A stretch of DNA of 64,000 bases, taken from positions 93,424 to 157,423 of the forward strand of contig DF237132.1 in assembly GCA_000708835.1 (NCBI GenBank), in the 5' to 3' direction. Shown here one piece after another: positions 51,534 to 63,876 of the stretch; position 1 is the first letter of the stretch; the number at the start of each line of letters is the position of its first letter. Origin of the DNA: Klebsormidium nitens (Eukaryota > Streptophyta > Klebsormidiophyceae > Klebsormidiales > Klebsormidiaceae). A program made the position numbers and the translations under genes. The notes below the pieces were generated by a model that saw nothing but the letters and a program-made list of their open reading frames with translations, made no database searches and was not told where the DNA came from.

Positions 51534-54500
51534 TCACAATTGCAAGCAGATGGTCTCCCAATGACTGTCTTTCGAATCCATTATACCGCCGTGTCGCCTC
51601 GAAACGGCCTCCCATTGCGGCTCCCCCCCAAGAGAAGCAGCACCGTGAATCCTTCGTCCGCCATTTTCCCCCTCAGAATCTTCCGATTGCTCCAAATTAG
51701 AGCCGTCTCGAGTGCCCCCGGTTAGGCCAAACCACCGCTTCCAAAACCCGGAACCTGCGCTTTGCGCGCCCTTTCTTTCCGTCTCACACCCGGAGCTTTT
51801 AACCGTGCCTGCCTGGCTTTCCTCCAAGCTTTCCAACGTCGCCCCAGACTCTGCTTTCCCGACTGCACCCAATTGCACCGCTTCTTTACGCGCCCCTTGA
51901 CACTTGGGTGCTCTCTTCACAGGGAACGTTTCCCCCAACGTACGACCCCCGTCCTGTGCCGTTTCCTCTTCCCAGCGCTCAGTCGACGCCGCGGGGGCAA
52001 GTCTCGTTTCGTCCCTTAACCCCGAAACTTTCCTTCTCAGCGGCTTCGACGGCATCACTCTGCCACAATTCGCTTCAGGCACTTCCGCTATCTCGACCGG
52101 GTAGGAAATATCCTCCCAGATCGCCTTCATATCCCGTTCTGCTCCTTTTCTCGATAACCTCCGATCCGTCGTTCCCAGTACACTGGCCTGTTTCCTTTCC
52201 GCTGACTGCACCATTCTGTTCCGTTCGCTCCTCCCGTTCCGTTCGTCCCCGTAGTCCTTCCCCTCAATCTCTCCGTCTCTTTCGTCCGCACCTTCCCTTT
52301 CAAGGCCGTTCATTCCGTTCCATCCCTCCCTGCTTTTTGTCACATCCAACCCGTCATTCCCGTTCCGCTCGACCGTTCCGTTCCGCTCGCCCCTCCGCTC
52401 CTCCTCCCCCTCCTCGCTCCCGATGCTCGCCGTCTCCTCCGCGTACCGCTCCACGTTACTGCTCGTCCCCTCTAGCGTGATCTCGTAGCTCTTGCGCGGT
52501 CTGAGCTTTCCGCGAAGATCTCTAGCCTTCCCTTCGTCCTCGACGCGCATTCCCTCCCGGTCGATGCTGTGCGCGCGCGCCAGGCGCTGCGCGACCGGGG
52601 CCGCGAGCTGCGTCTCCGCGGCCGGCCCCTCAAACCCTAAACCCTGTAGCGCCTGGTAGAGAAACTTGTTGTAGCTTCGGATGTGGTGATCGCTCGTTGC
52701 GGTCAGGGACAGAATCAGCTTCTCGAACCGGCCGCCGGTCGGGGTGGAGGTGAGCACCCGAGGCCCCACCTTGCCGCAACTGCGAGGAAGGGTTAGAATG
52801 AGATTTGCGTTGCCCGAAAGACTGGAAGAAAAAGATGCAGAGGGGGGCTGAAAAATATTGGCGGTAAGACGACGGATGGCGAAAACAGATTGACTCCTTG
52901 GCTCGTATCTTCCGTCGACCGCGTAAAAGGTGGCCTGTGCCAAGTATAGTTGAAGACCGTCTTTTTTCATGAGTCACTCCTTCTCGTCAGAATTATGTGA
53001 ACAGGACAACCTGCTTAGGATTATGCTAAAATCACGCAAAAAAAAACAGGCTAAAATAAAGTCTCCTCTGCAGGGACAGAAACTTTACAAGATGGACGAC
53101 TTGACTGAATCCTAACTAGAGAAGATAACATCGACTAGCGAGCACTTTGAAGCTTGTTGGTTACTGGTTCCCCTTTCCTTCGCTCATCAACGAAGTAGGA
53201 CTGCAATCCTTGTTAACATCGTTTGCAAGAGAGGCCGTCAGAATTTTCTTTGTAAGGCTAGTGTAAATCGGAACGCTCACTGCCAGGGCTCCTTGTATAC
53301 AATATGGTACAGTTTCCCCGGTGGGTAGAGCCGCGCGGGGTCCCGGAGACGCCGCCCCGACGGCACGAAGAAGTCGGACAAGCACGCCTGGGTGAGAATA
53401 CCGGCCAGCCTGCAAGACATCCGACGTCTTAAGAACGTAAATTTGCAACACATGCAGATTCTCAATCTTCGGGTTTTTAAGACCGACCCGACAGCAAGCT
53501 GGGAGCAGTTCTCGTCTTCTCTCTCTTCATGGCTCTACTAATGAGAATTCAATCGCGCTTTGACCATATTAGAAGTTACCTCCGCCAAAGATGACAACTG
53601 CTGACATCATCGGTCCCAACGGCCAAGACCTTCTACAGTTACCAAGGAAACCGGCTCACCAGACGCCGGTGAAGCCGAGGAAGATGTGCTGTACGACGGA
53701 GGTTGAAACACGCGAGAAGAAGTCGTCCTGTAGGACCACGCCGCAGATCGCGTGGCTGTAGTTGGCCACGTGGTTGCGCGAGATGACACGTGGCGGCGCG
53801 AAGCAGACGGCGCGGATGCGGTCCTTGTCGCGGGGATCGATGCCGACCTGGATAGATTGAAGAGACTTTTGGACGGGTTGAGTGCCCATAGAGGGTGGTT
53901 TAAAGATAGAGACGGGGCTAGTTTGATAACGAGGTTAAGCTAAGAGCAGGGTTCTCTGAACAAGTTCACAACAGATTCAGCACGAAGCAAGGTTGTCTTC
54001 AGACGGGATTGTAACGCGGAGGATTTTGATGCAGAGGAAATTGGAGTGAGTCACAACTACGTCCGCAACAGGGTTTGTTTACCGCAACATCTTTTCGTCG
54101 AAGCAAGCCTCGCTTGAGGCGTTGCCTCGCCAACAACAGTAAATTGAAGACCTTCTTTATTCCAACACCGCATCATTTGCATCTCTCAACCAGTCAAAGA
54201 GTCTTCCAAATATACCAGGCCTTCAATCACACCGACCTTAGTAGGTTTGTCATGCAGCAGGACGCAGAGCAGGGACGCGACGCCCGCGCCGAGGGAGTGA
54301 CCGACGATGGTGAGCGTATATTCGGGGTGCTTCGTGCAGTGCTTCTTCAAGATGCGCTCCTCTTGGCGGAGCGCCCACTGGGCGGCCTTCAACATGCCGC
54401 TGTGAACGAACCTGGCACAGAGGGCGAAACGCTGAGTGTAAGCATAGACTGGGGCGTTACAAGCTTTGTGAACCATCTGTCACGACGAGGCGAATAATGA

Positions 54501-56856
54501 GGGGTTAGCGCCTAGACCATCGAAGGATGTCGACGATCGTCTTTGTTACCTCCGAAGACAATTGGCAGACTCCTCCTTTCTGCGGAGCCTTCGTTTTGAA
54601 CGTGACCGTGGCGGCACCGTAAGCTTTCGGCAACGTCAAGAAGAGACCGATTTTTATCTCCTCACGTAGCAATCCTGTGTGGACTTATTGTGGACTGTTC
54701 TCTGTACCGCATGTAACGTCTGCAAGGAACAGTACACAAGGTTGCAGAGAATCCCCAAATTTTCTGATTGCACAGCTGCAAATGGAGTATCTTCGAATGC
54801 AACTTCTTTCCGAAACCACGCATCCGGAAAGCCCACGCCCACGTGCAGTGGAAACACCGAATAGCACTTCGCCCAATGATGCACTGCCACGTATCTCCTC
54901 ACCCGTGGTTGTACGCCTTGTGCTTCTTCCGCATGAGCACCGCGAAGTCCTTCTTGGACGCCATGTTGAGCCCCCGGAAAACAAGCGCAATGTCCTTCTT
55001 CTCGTGGTTGATGTACAGGAAGTAGGGGGGTGCCCTCCGGTTCTCGTCGTCCCCCACGAAGTTGAGAACGTTCTCGGACACGACCAACGAGGTGCGTTCG
55101 TCCATTGCTGCGACGCTCTCCGCGTAGGCAGCGAGGTTCAGCTGTGCGTAGTACATCAGGTCTTTGAGCTGTAAGGTTGGGAATTTGAGTAAGCAAGAAT
55201 TGATGTCGTACATTGTTTTGCTGGATTCCTGTTCACCTGATGTTGGATTCTGCTTTTAGTCTTGGATATGGAGGACCCTTGAAGTGGTCCCAGCTTGGAA
55301 AATGTCAGCTGCATTTGTGCCTGCGGGGCCTGCTGTATGGACTCATCGGAGCTTACATAGACTGTGGTATTGGTCCCAATCCTGGTCAGGTCCTGGCTTG
55401 ATACCCGGTCTCCCAACTCAGAAGTCTTTGGTACCCGGCCTGGACTCAATGGTACCTGGTCTTTCAACTCACAACGCACAATTTCCAAACTCCCCGGGAC
55501 TTGCAGCAACTTTCGCTCTAACTTTTTCTAACTTAAGCATCTACTTCAACCTGGGGGTGAGTGGTGAACTCGAACCCACGAAACGCTGGTCGGATGTGCC
55601 TCGCAATCAAGGAAAGACCCCCTTCCTTACAAGCCCTTCTTTTCTTTTCTCCTCTCCTACAGCATAAGGAAAGAGATTGAACCACCATCTGACTGCCTCT
55701 TCTGTTGAATTTCAATGAACGATCTGAGAAACGATCTGAGAGAAAACACGCTTTTGGAAGGCCAACCTTTGTATGTGATTGACTACAAGACGAGCTTGCA
55801 AACCAATTGTGAACTCCCAAGTTTATGCAAACATGTGTTTCACCCGAGTGGTGGCGCTCTCGAACAAGCAAGGAGCTCTAGAGCCAGCTGGCACTTCCAT
55901 TCACGAAGTGGCAGTTGCAATACCAGAACAGGGACAGCAATGCTAGATCGTGCATTTGGCATAATCTCGACAGGTGTGCTTAGAAGCATTCCAGCCTGAC
56001 AGATCTGATCTCTGAACCCGTGAATAACAATCCGCAACAGAGCAAATGCCGGGTTTGTCCAGAACCTGCGGCCCTCAATCCTGGACGCCATCCGCAGTAG
56101 TCTGAGACTTGTGAACCAGTCGCAAGAAGAATTTCAGCTGAAGTGTCTTGGACGGTCACGTCCTACTTTCAAGAAAGAAAACCGACACGAGAGGCTGACA
56201 CAAAGTGCAATCCTACTCAGAAGGTCTTACAAGGGTTTGAGGGGCCCTCGGGACAGCTCATTCCAGCGCATCAAGAAAGGGCAGCAATACGAGAGGCTGA
56301 AACAGAAGTGCATTTTCCAGCGATCCTACTGAAAAGGTCTCACAAGGGTTCGAGGGACCCCTTTGCTGCTTACTGCTTGTTCTTCATCTTAAGGACCCGT
56401 GCACTACCGCACAAGCAGAGTCATTGCATTGCCAAAACTTGGCTGAAATTGGCAGGAAAGTACTGCCCTTGCATGCACTTTTCATAGACATCCCACTTCC
56501 TATGCAACCCACAAAAAAGATTCACCGCACTAATTGTTTGTTCACAAGCTCTTTCAGGCCTGACCGCTGCACATTATAGCCAAGACTTCTTAGCTATCGG
56601 GTTCATCTGTTTTTCCTAACATAGACCTCCCGTGACAAGAACTCCCTCAGAAGTAACCACAGCTCAATGCTGCCTTCTCAGCTGCAAACCAATGTAATAA
56701 GAAACAAAGCCAAGTGCCCCCCACCTCTCCCGGCCCTGCCTCCAGCCATCCCTTGCTGTCGTTCGCGCCAAACTTGAGGCAGCGATAGCACTGCCAGCAG
56801 CAGCAGCCCAGGCCCACCGCGACCCCGCACCAGTCAAGACCTCCCAGCGTCGTCAT
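51534..56856 (-). CDS. class 3 (sn1-specific diacylglycerol-type) lipase with long charged tail, about 711 aa
   Basis: Serine lipase of the alpha/beta-hydrolase class 3 family; in plants such proteins hydrolyse sn-1 acyl groups of diacylglycerol or galactolipids at membranes. Exons in transcript order: 56856-56725, 55168-54903, 54411-54237, 53847-53660, 53409-53281, 52779-51534; the phases fit. The first exon (GLDWCGVAVGLGCCCWQCYR) is Cys-rich and hydrophobic like the plant family's start. Core: APPYFLYINHEKKDIALVFR, the nucleophile elbow IVGHSLGAG (Ser172), VVLQDDFF (candidate Asp232/233), FVPSGRRLRDPARLYPPGKL, and LTATSDHHIRSYNKF (candidate His328/329). After about residue 340 comes a tail of some 370 residues, rich in Glu, Arg, Gly and Asn with ERNG-like repeats, likely disordered. 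The 1.56-kb first intron could hide a further exon, so the 5' junction is tentative. Confidence 0.82.
56165..56370. repeat. diverged tandem repeat of about 90-115 bp in lipase intron 1
   Basis: Two copies share ACGAGAGGCTGA, ACA.AAGTGCA, ATCCTACT.A.AAGGTCT and ACAAGGGTT.GAGGG in the same order, at about 56165-56253 and 56273-56363. Non-coding; an older tandem duplication. Confidence 0.65.
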
Positions 56857-57945
56857 CCTGGTTGTTCCTTTTGTAGGTTTCAGATTTCATCTCAGCACTC
56901 CTTCCCTCCCCCTCGGACACTCCCATGCATAAAGCATCACCCTAATGCAGTTTGTAAGCAGCTTTACAACAATCCAAGACCACTTATTCAAGCCCATTTG
57001 TACACATCTGATCGGGCGTAGCAGCCAGCAACGGAGTAATCTTTCGCTGCTGTTTTTTTTTCTCAAACAAGCGTCTTCCCAGCTTGAAGGGCTTAACGAT
57101 TGCGTGGTCAAATGGAGGGTGGACTGAGGTCTTGTTCATAAGCTGGCCAATCCTACTGTAGAGGCTGAAAGGGTTGCACAAAGTAGCATCAATACGGATG
57201 GAGGGGAACGATGCAAACCTCAGCCCTGGATCGCTTTGCACCAGAAAGGCGAAACATGATAATGCGAGCTGACGTTGGCTTTTCGGAGCATCCAATCGCC
57301 GTGCATGAAGCAAAGACTCCGACTTGAAAGAGCTTCACCAAGTCTGATCACGGAGACGACGTTGCTGGATCGGATGCCTTGCAAATCCAAGGAGCTCTGC
57401 AGTAGACTCTACCGGTAGTGTAGACCTGGGCCAATTCGTGCTGACAATGCAACATCTTGGCGATGATCGCGAATGGCACAGATGGCAGTCTCTCGTGAGA
57501 TGCACTTTACAGTGCGAGCGCACTTTTGAGATCTGCGGATCTTGTGCCTGTGTTCTGCGCCTCATTTGTGGATGCCAGCTTGGCAGCTGTGACGTCAAAA
57601 GCGGCAAATCAACAACCCTCTTGACAGGTGTCGCACAGTGAACGAGTTTGCAGCAACGTAACGCAATAATCTTGATCATATAGGGGGCGTTACAGTAGTT
57701 GTTTTCTGCTATAGGTTAATACGTACCTATGCCCGCCGCGCCATTAAATACCAGATCAGGTTCAATGCCTTTGCCATTGGCCCACTGCTACCGTCAACCA
57801 CGTTGCCATTGGATTCTGTCCTGTCTAGATGCTCGATCTAGCACTACTCATATACAGCACCTAAGGACACCTTCGTGCAGATTAGCGCTGCAATCAACTT
57901 CTTGCCCCTCTCAAATGTCAGTGCTTGAGGTTCCGGAACGCAAGC
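56857..57945. promoter_or_regulatory. divergent region between lipase and HDAC genes
   Basis: 1089 bp between opposed start codons, expected to hold both promoters and 5' UTRs. The short frames on both strands show no family match. A polypyrimidine/T run lies at about 57046-57065. Confidence 0.4.
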
Positions 57946-60900
57946 ATGGCATTCTTAGCTCCGAAGCTGCTGAACACAGCATCAACGACACCCCGTCTTT
58001 TTCCGAGGCAAGCCCAGTTCCTCCTTGATAATTGTTTCCTCCTCCATCCAAAATTAGGCAAGCACTTATGCGCCCGCACTGTCACATGCCCGTCAAATCC
58101 TCATCTACACAGCTCACCGTCAGCAAGCATTTCTGCTTCACATAGCTGCCTTCCAATCCATTCCGCAGCTCCGAAGCCCTTTTCAAAAACAGTCTCCAAA
58201 GCAACATGTTCCTCCCCGCACCAACGGAATGTCACTAGCCGTGCAGGGCGGCCGCTTCTCCTGCCGGTGTCAGAATTGGAGAATGCTGACATCATCTATG
58301 CAACAGCGGCATCCCTGGGTCATGACGACGAGGGTCATCCGGAGTGCGCGCTGCGAGTGCCCGCCATCATGGCGGCCCTCGAGAAAGCGGAGCTAGACGC
58401 TCAGGTGAGGACCCGGTGCCATTTCTTCTACTCTCCATCTTTTGGGTTCTTCTCCGGAAGAAAGTGGAGCTCCTCAGGCAAGGGCCTGGTTCCACTTCTT
58501 CTTGTCTTGGTCTGCTTTCGTGTGCTTTCATGAGGGTGTTTGCTATCTGCTCCCTGCGCTAAAGAAGGGCAGAAATAAGCCTTCTCTTTCTTCGCGTTGA
58601 TGTCTGGACTGGCATTCTGGCGGCTCTAGAGAAAGCGGAGCTGGAAGCTCAGGTGCAGACCCGGTTTGGCTTCTTCGTTTGTTGGTCCGTTTGCCTGTTT
58701 ATGGGGTTTGGCCCCCTTCCTATCTGGAGGGGCAAGAAAGGAGATTTTTTCTTACATTGCGTTGATGTCTGGACTAGCATTCTGGCGGCTATGGCGATAA
58801 GCGGAGCTTGACGCTCAGGTAAGCCGTGTTTTCTGCCCTTTCTGTTCAAGTCAACGGCAAGACGAACTCTCAAAAGACATCAGGAGTGATGTTCTTCCTG
58901 AGACACCACACCAATCGTTCGTACGTTGTATTGATGTGGATAACAGAAGCGGAGCGCAACGCCCCAGTAAGAAGCCCCATCTTCGACTCTGCCCTCTTCC
59001 CGCTGTGGAAGGTCAACCGGGGCTTCCAGTACAGCTTAGGCACAAGGCAGTCCTTGGGCGCACGGCTTTGACACCACCCCCTGTACCATGGCACGTAGTG
59101 AACGAGGATCCGTTGGTCAAGTGGGCACCTGCTTTCATTTGACACTGACTGCAAGTCTGGATAGTCTCTTGACCTTTTTTGATCACGCCATAGAAGTCGA
59201 TGGATGCGGAGGGGACTACAGCGCGCAATCCATGAGGACAATGAGACGAATCAACTCCTGACCTTGAAATTCAATCCCAAAGTGGTTCGATGACGGCAAC
59301 CAGGTTCTTTAAGCTTGTACCTTAAGTGGGCATGGTTCAACTTTCAGTCCCAGTCTTCTGGTGAAGCATTGACGACGGCCGCTGAGGAGACAGAGGACTT
59401 GAAACTTGATTGTTCCAGCAACTGTCAGGTCTCAACCGGATACTATTTTCCAAGCCTTTATTGAGAACCGTTATAATACCTTTCAACGTGAAAGCCTTTA
59501 AAAAGCTCCATCCCTGGCTATCTGGCTTGATCTAAGCCAGAACAAGGGCGGAATGGCGTCTGTGTTCAGGTACGATCAAAAGCGAGCTGCTTCTTCTCCG
59601 AGGTCCTCGTCCTTTGCCACAGAATAGTTGATTCCGAGGTGCAGAAACAAGCACGGACATTTCGATTTAGCCTCAGCAACCTGTGTCTCAATCAGGTTCA
59701 TATAGCTTGGCTCCGCTCTTGGTGTGTCTTCTGGTTTGCCAAACGTGGCCGCTCAAAACAACTTCGACTTGGTGCGCGGCAGAGAAGTGGATAGCTCTTG
59801 AGTTTTGGGGGCGAGAGGAAGATTTCGACCATCACAAATGTACTCCTGAGCCCTCGATTCTGCGATACTGATTGCTCCAGATCTAAAGTTGGGCAAGACG
59901 CACAGGATGGAAGCATTCGGCACCATTTGGCCTGCACCGCTAGTGTTGACAACCCGACCAGCTTCGAAAACAAGTTCGGTGAGCGTCAGCTTAGGATGGA
60001 AGAACCTTCAACGAGTTTTCTCGGATGTCACAACACTATAAATACAAGGCAAACAGACGCGTGTCAGCAAACAGATGAAGCTCCACAAGCTCTTGCGCAC
60101 TTACTCAAAATTCTACGAAAAATTCGAATCTTTCTCCGCAGAGCCGCCCGAAAAGCGTCCTCGAGCTGCGCGACTTCTCCCCTGCGACCGCGTCTGACAT
60201 CGCGGCCGTGCACACTCCAAACTACGTGCAAGGCCTGCAGAAGCTGATGGAGCAGGCGCCGCTGATCGTCGACGGAACGGGACCCACGTACGCAACGGAA
60301 AAGACGTTCGAGGATGCGTCGCTCGCGGCGGGGGCGGGAATCGCGCTGGTCGATGCCGTGGTAGCAGCGTCGAAAGGTGAGCACCCAATAATAAGTACTG
60401 TTCATCCGAATGTGGGTCAAAAGGCCCGCACCATTCAAGACTGCTCTTCAGAACGAGTGCTTGGCGAGCTCGTTGCCGCCATTCGGCTTATCACAAGCCC
60501 ATCAAGTTTCTCAAGACAACGCGCTCAAATACAAGGAGTCTCGACTCTCCACTGCATGGTTGAGCAGCCACGTCAGTATGTCAACATTTCATCCGCATGA
60601 TCCGAGGGTGCGTTCCGAGTGTCTGGCTTGCAGACCATCAACATCTGTCTGTGAAAGTCGTGAAGTAATCTGAGCCCAACGAGGTGTCGTGACTGAGGAG
60701 ATGAAGGCTCGATCAAGAACAGGGATCCCCCGAGCGTCACCGGCTTTAAGCAACTCGAAATCTCTGGCATTCGTTCCGGATAATTTTGTTGTTGAAAGTA
60801 GCGACCAGGTCACCACGCTACTGTTGCTGAGCTTGGGGAATGATTCTGAATAGACGACCATCCGAATTTCTCTGAAGAAACCTCAGTAGTCCACTGACGC

Positions 60901-62253
60901 GGCTCCTGTACTTCCCTACATCAGCGGTCTAAGTCCGCCGCCTGAGCGAGCTCTTGCCGGTGCTGAAAAGCGTGCACTATGCAATGCTTGAACATAACTT
61001 CAATTCCGACGTTCGAAGCATTTGTGTTCATAGGCGGCTAAGCAGTTCCGTCCCCGAATTTCGCAGGCAGCCGACCCCCCCCCTCCGGGTTCGCCATCAT
61101 ACGCCCCCCCGGCCACCACGCGGTGCCGATCGGTCCGATGGGCTTCTGCCTCTTCGGCAACATCGCCGTCGCGGCCCGGCACGCGCAAAACGCGCACGGG
61201 TTAAGGCGGGTTATGATCGTTGACTACGACGTGCATCACGGGAACGGCACGAACGACACCTTCTATGAAGATCCTGACGTGCTCTTCTTGTCGACGCATC
61301 AGCAGTACAGCTATCCCGGGACGGGTAAGGCCTGCTGACGTCATCGTGCATCCGTTGGGTCCTGTTGACGTCATGTTTGCGGGCTATAGGTTTTGCGAGG
61401 GTTATTTTGTCGGGTCAGCTCACTGAACGACGTCGGTTGTTGCGTCGAAGATACGATCTAGAAGGAAACGTAGGGAATAGCGACCAAAAAGCGGTTGACA
61501 GACTTTCAACCCGATGTCATCGTTTCGCGACCGGTTTTGTGCTGATTGTTGGGCCTTTGATAGACGATTAATTACTTCGTCTGCTGGAATCTAGCAATTA
61601 GGGCTTTCCAAATGAAGACTGCGCAGGGCCCCTGAGAGTCGGACGATCACGCACTGGAAGAGAAGATCTGAATCAAAGACCTCCTTTGACGCCTATTTAG
61701 TATAACCTTATACTCCGAGCACCGTCTCACGCATTTAAACGACGTTTTCCATGACCTCTCTTATGAACTGTTTCCTGATCTTTACGCAGGCAAGCCCGAC
61801 GAGGTGGGAAAAGGCGCCGGCGAGGGCGCGACCGTGAACCTGCCCCTCCCCTGGGGCTCCGGAGAACAGGCAATGGCTTACGTCACGGATGAGGTCATCG
61901 CCCCTGCCGCGCAAAAGTTCAAGCCCGACATCATCCTAGTTTCCGCGGGCTTCGACGCGCACTACCAAGAAACGATAGCGGGCCTCCAGTTTACGAATAG
62001 AACGTACCATAAGCTAGCAAAAGACATGCGCACGTTAGCGGACGAGTTGTGTGGGGGGAGGATTGTGTATTTTTTGGAGGGGGGTTACGATTTGCGGTCC
62101 TTGTCGGCGAGTGTAGCGGATTCCTTCCGGGCGCTGCTCGGGGAGAAAAGTGCGGATAAAGTAGACCCCAGTTTGGCGCTCGAGTTCGAACCAATTGGAT
62201 TAGTGGAGCAGGCGGTGAACGAACTACGAGCCATTCATTCGGATTTCCGGTAA
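57946..62253 (+). CDS. HDA14: organelle-type class II histone deacetylase family protein, 471 aa
   Basis: Zinc-dependent protein lysine deacetylase; Arabidopsis HDA14 acts in plastids and mitochondria on non-histone proteins. Exons: 57946-58404, 60142-60376, 61067-61324, 61790-62253; 1416 nt, phases agree. Residues 1 to about 110 are Ser/Pro/Arg-rich with few acids ([20 protein letters not shown]), a likely transit peptide. The catalytic domain begins at [20 protein letters not shown]. It has the active-site pair H248/H249 (RPPGHHAVP), zinc ligands D286 and H288 ([13 protein letters not shown]) and D373 (SAGFDAH), and Y417 in LEGGYDL, where many class IIa enzymes have His, so it should be active. 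The acceptor at 61067 is the only one that restores frame into [10 protein letters not shown]. The 1.7-kb first intron carries decayed copies of the exon 1 donor junction. Confidence 0.93.
58349..58975 (+). repeat. tandem echoes of HDAC exon 1 donor junction
   Basis: The end of exon 1 with its donor (GAGAAAGCGGAGCTAGACGC then TCAG|GTGAGG, 58381-58410) recurs at about 58630-58656 (GAGAAAGCGGAGCTGGAAGC then TCAG|GTGCAG) and 58799-58823 (AAGCGGAGCTTGACGCTCAG|GTAAGC). A weaker fourth copy is at 58946-58972 (GAAGCGGAGCGCAACGCCCCAGTAAG). The second and third units also share TTGATGTCTGGACT.GCATTC and are about 167 bp apart. Confidence 0.75.
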
Positions 62254-63876
62254 CGAATTCCAAGGTTTATTGAGGATACTGTACATATATGAACGAGTTG
62301 CGCATACGGGTCTTTATTTCGGAATCATCAAGGGGTGCGGATCAGACTCTGCGTCGAGGCGCGGGCACGCCCCGAAATCAACGTCCGAGCGATTATGGTC
62401 AGCGTCCCATAGGGTGCCCTCGTTCAGCCTCACTATTGCGCCTGGTCAGTGAGCTTGGCCTGCGGCCCGGGAAGGTCCGCCTTCGGCCCGACGTTTTCCG
62501 CCCGGGGCAAGCACGAACGTTTAAAGGGGATGCGATAAGTTCTCTGGATGTTGCTTGGGCAAATGTCAATGTTGCAAGATTTTGCAAGTGCCATGCAGTT
62601 CTTTGATCGAATTGCACTCGATCATCGGATCGACTCGGTGGTCCGTTGACCAGAGGCAAAGCCAAGAGTGCTAGGGTAGGAATCGTACATCACCTGCATG
62701 GAATGCTAAATCGCGATCGGATCGTCGATCTGGGCACATGAAAAGCTATTGAGCGAGAAAAGTAATTAAGTAGGTGTCTACATATTGTTAGAAGGACTGT
62801 TGGGGCAAAAAGTCTTCACGTGACGACCCCCTACCTTTGACAGCTAGTCCGTAGCAACTAGGAAAATGTTGAGACTGCCCCCTGTAGGTGATCATACCGA
62901 AGATCTGGCGGTATGCGGGTCTTGTTCGGAGCGCCGTCGTAGTCCTTTTCCGCCATACTCTAAGTAGCATTTGATCGCTATTAAGATCTTGAGATGAACC
63001 CCCCTCAAAATCTGGGTGTGCAAAGAAGTCCCACCGTCAGCGCCGGTCATGTGTAGCCAGGCGAGTCAACTCCGTAAGACCATTGAGCCAGAGAACCTCT
63101 CGAGGGCATGCAAAGACGTTGATTTGTCCAAAAGGGAATCATTTTGAGGCTCGAAACGTAACCCAAGCTTCTAGCTTCTGTTGGGTCAGGCTGCCCTACG
63201 TCACGCACGCGGCCGCATAACCCGCCCGGCGCCGGTTAACACAAGTAGCTGCGCCGCAACTCAAATGATTTTGGATGGGGTTCAATTTGGACAGGAACCG
63301 GGGCCTCTGCAGCCTGCTGCAGATTTCCCCGGAGGTCCCGTACCGGTCAGGTCTTTAGTTCACGGATTCACTAACCCCGTCTTGATGACCGTCCGTTAGT
63401 GCATCATGATCTCGCGGCCGGCCCCTGACACGTGCGCATATTGTGGGGGACCCCCCAAATGTTTCTTCTGACTATTCCCGAAGGAATGGTCTGGCAGGCA
63501 TTCCGCTCATTGTTCTGTGAAATGTCCAACGTTAGATGGATGGATGGTTTGGGGCAAAGACGGTCAGGATTCGCTCCCCTGAGGCCGCACTTCTCGGGTT
63601 GCGGCATAGGGGCGCTTATATGCAGGCAGTGCGTATAAGCTGGAAATTGGTAAGCGAACCGTGACGTCACCGTTGGACATCTCAAGAGGTTATGATTGCC
63701 GTCGATTTGGCCGAGAATTGGACTGCCAGGATGAAGTTGTAACTAAGAACCGTGGCCGTCGATCGGTAGGTTTTGAAGTGATCGATCGAGACTGAATCGT
63801 AGATTCAGATAGCGTTTCTGGCTTGAACAAAGGCCAAAAGGCAGCATTCGTTCAGAGTTGAGAGGCAAACACAAAC
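62254..63876. other. intergenic region downstream of HDAC, nothing recognised
   Basis: 1.6 kb with no frame that combines length, splice signals and family resemblance. It should contain the HDAC 3' UTR. Confidence 0.5.

Noticed and set aside
51908-52480. 190-codon + strand frame rich in Ser/Pro/Arg
   Set aside because: Mirror of the Glu/Arg-rich lipase tail; low complexity and no independent support.
55840-56091. Possible extra lipase exon in intron 1 (frame reading MASRIEGRRFWTN...)
   Set aside because: Somewhat plausible residues but no clean acceptor/donor pair in phase, and the exons on either side already join in frame.
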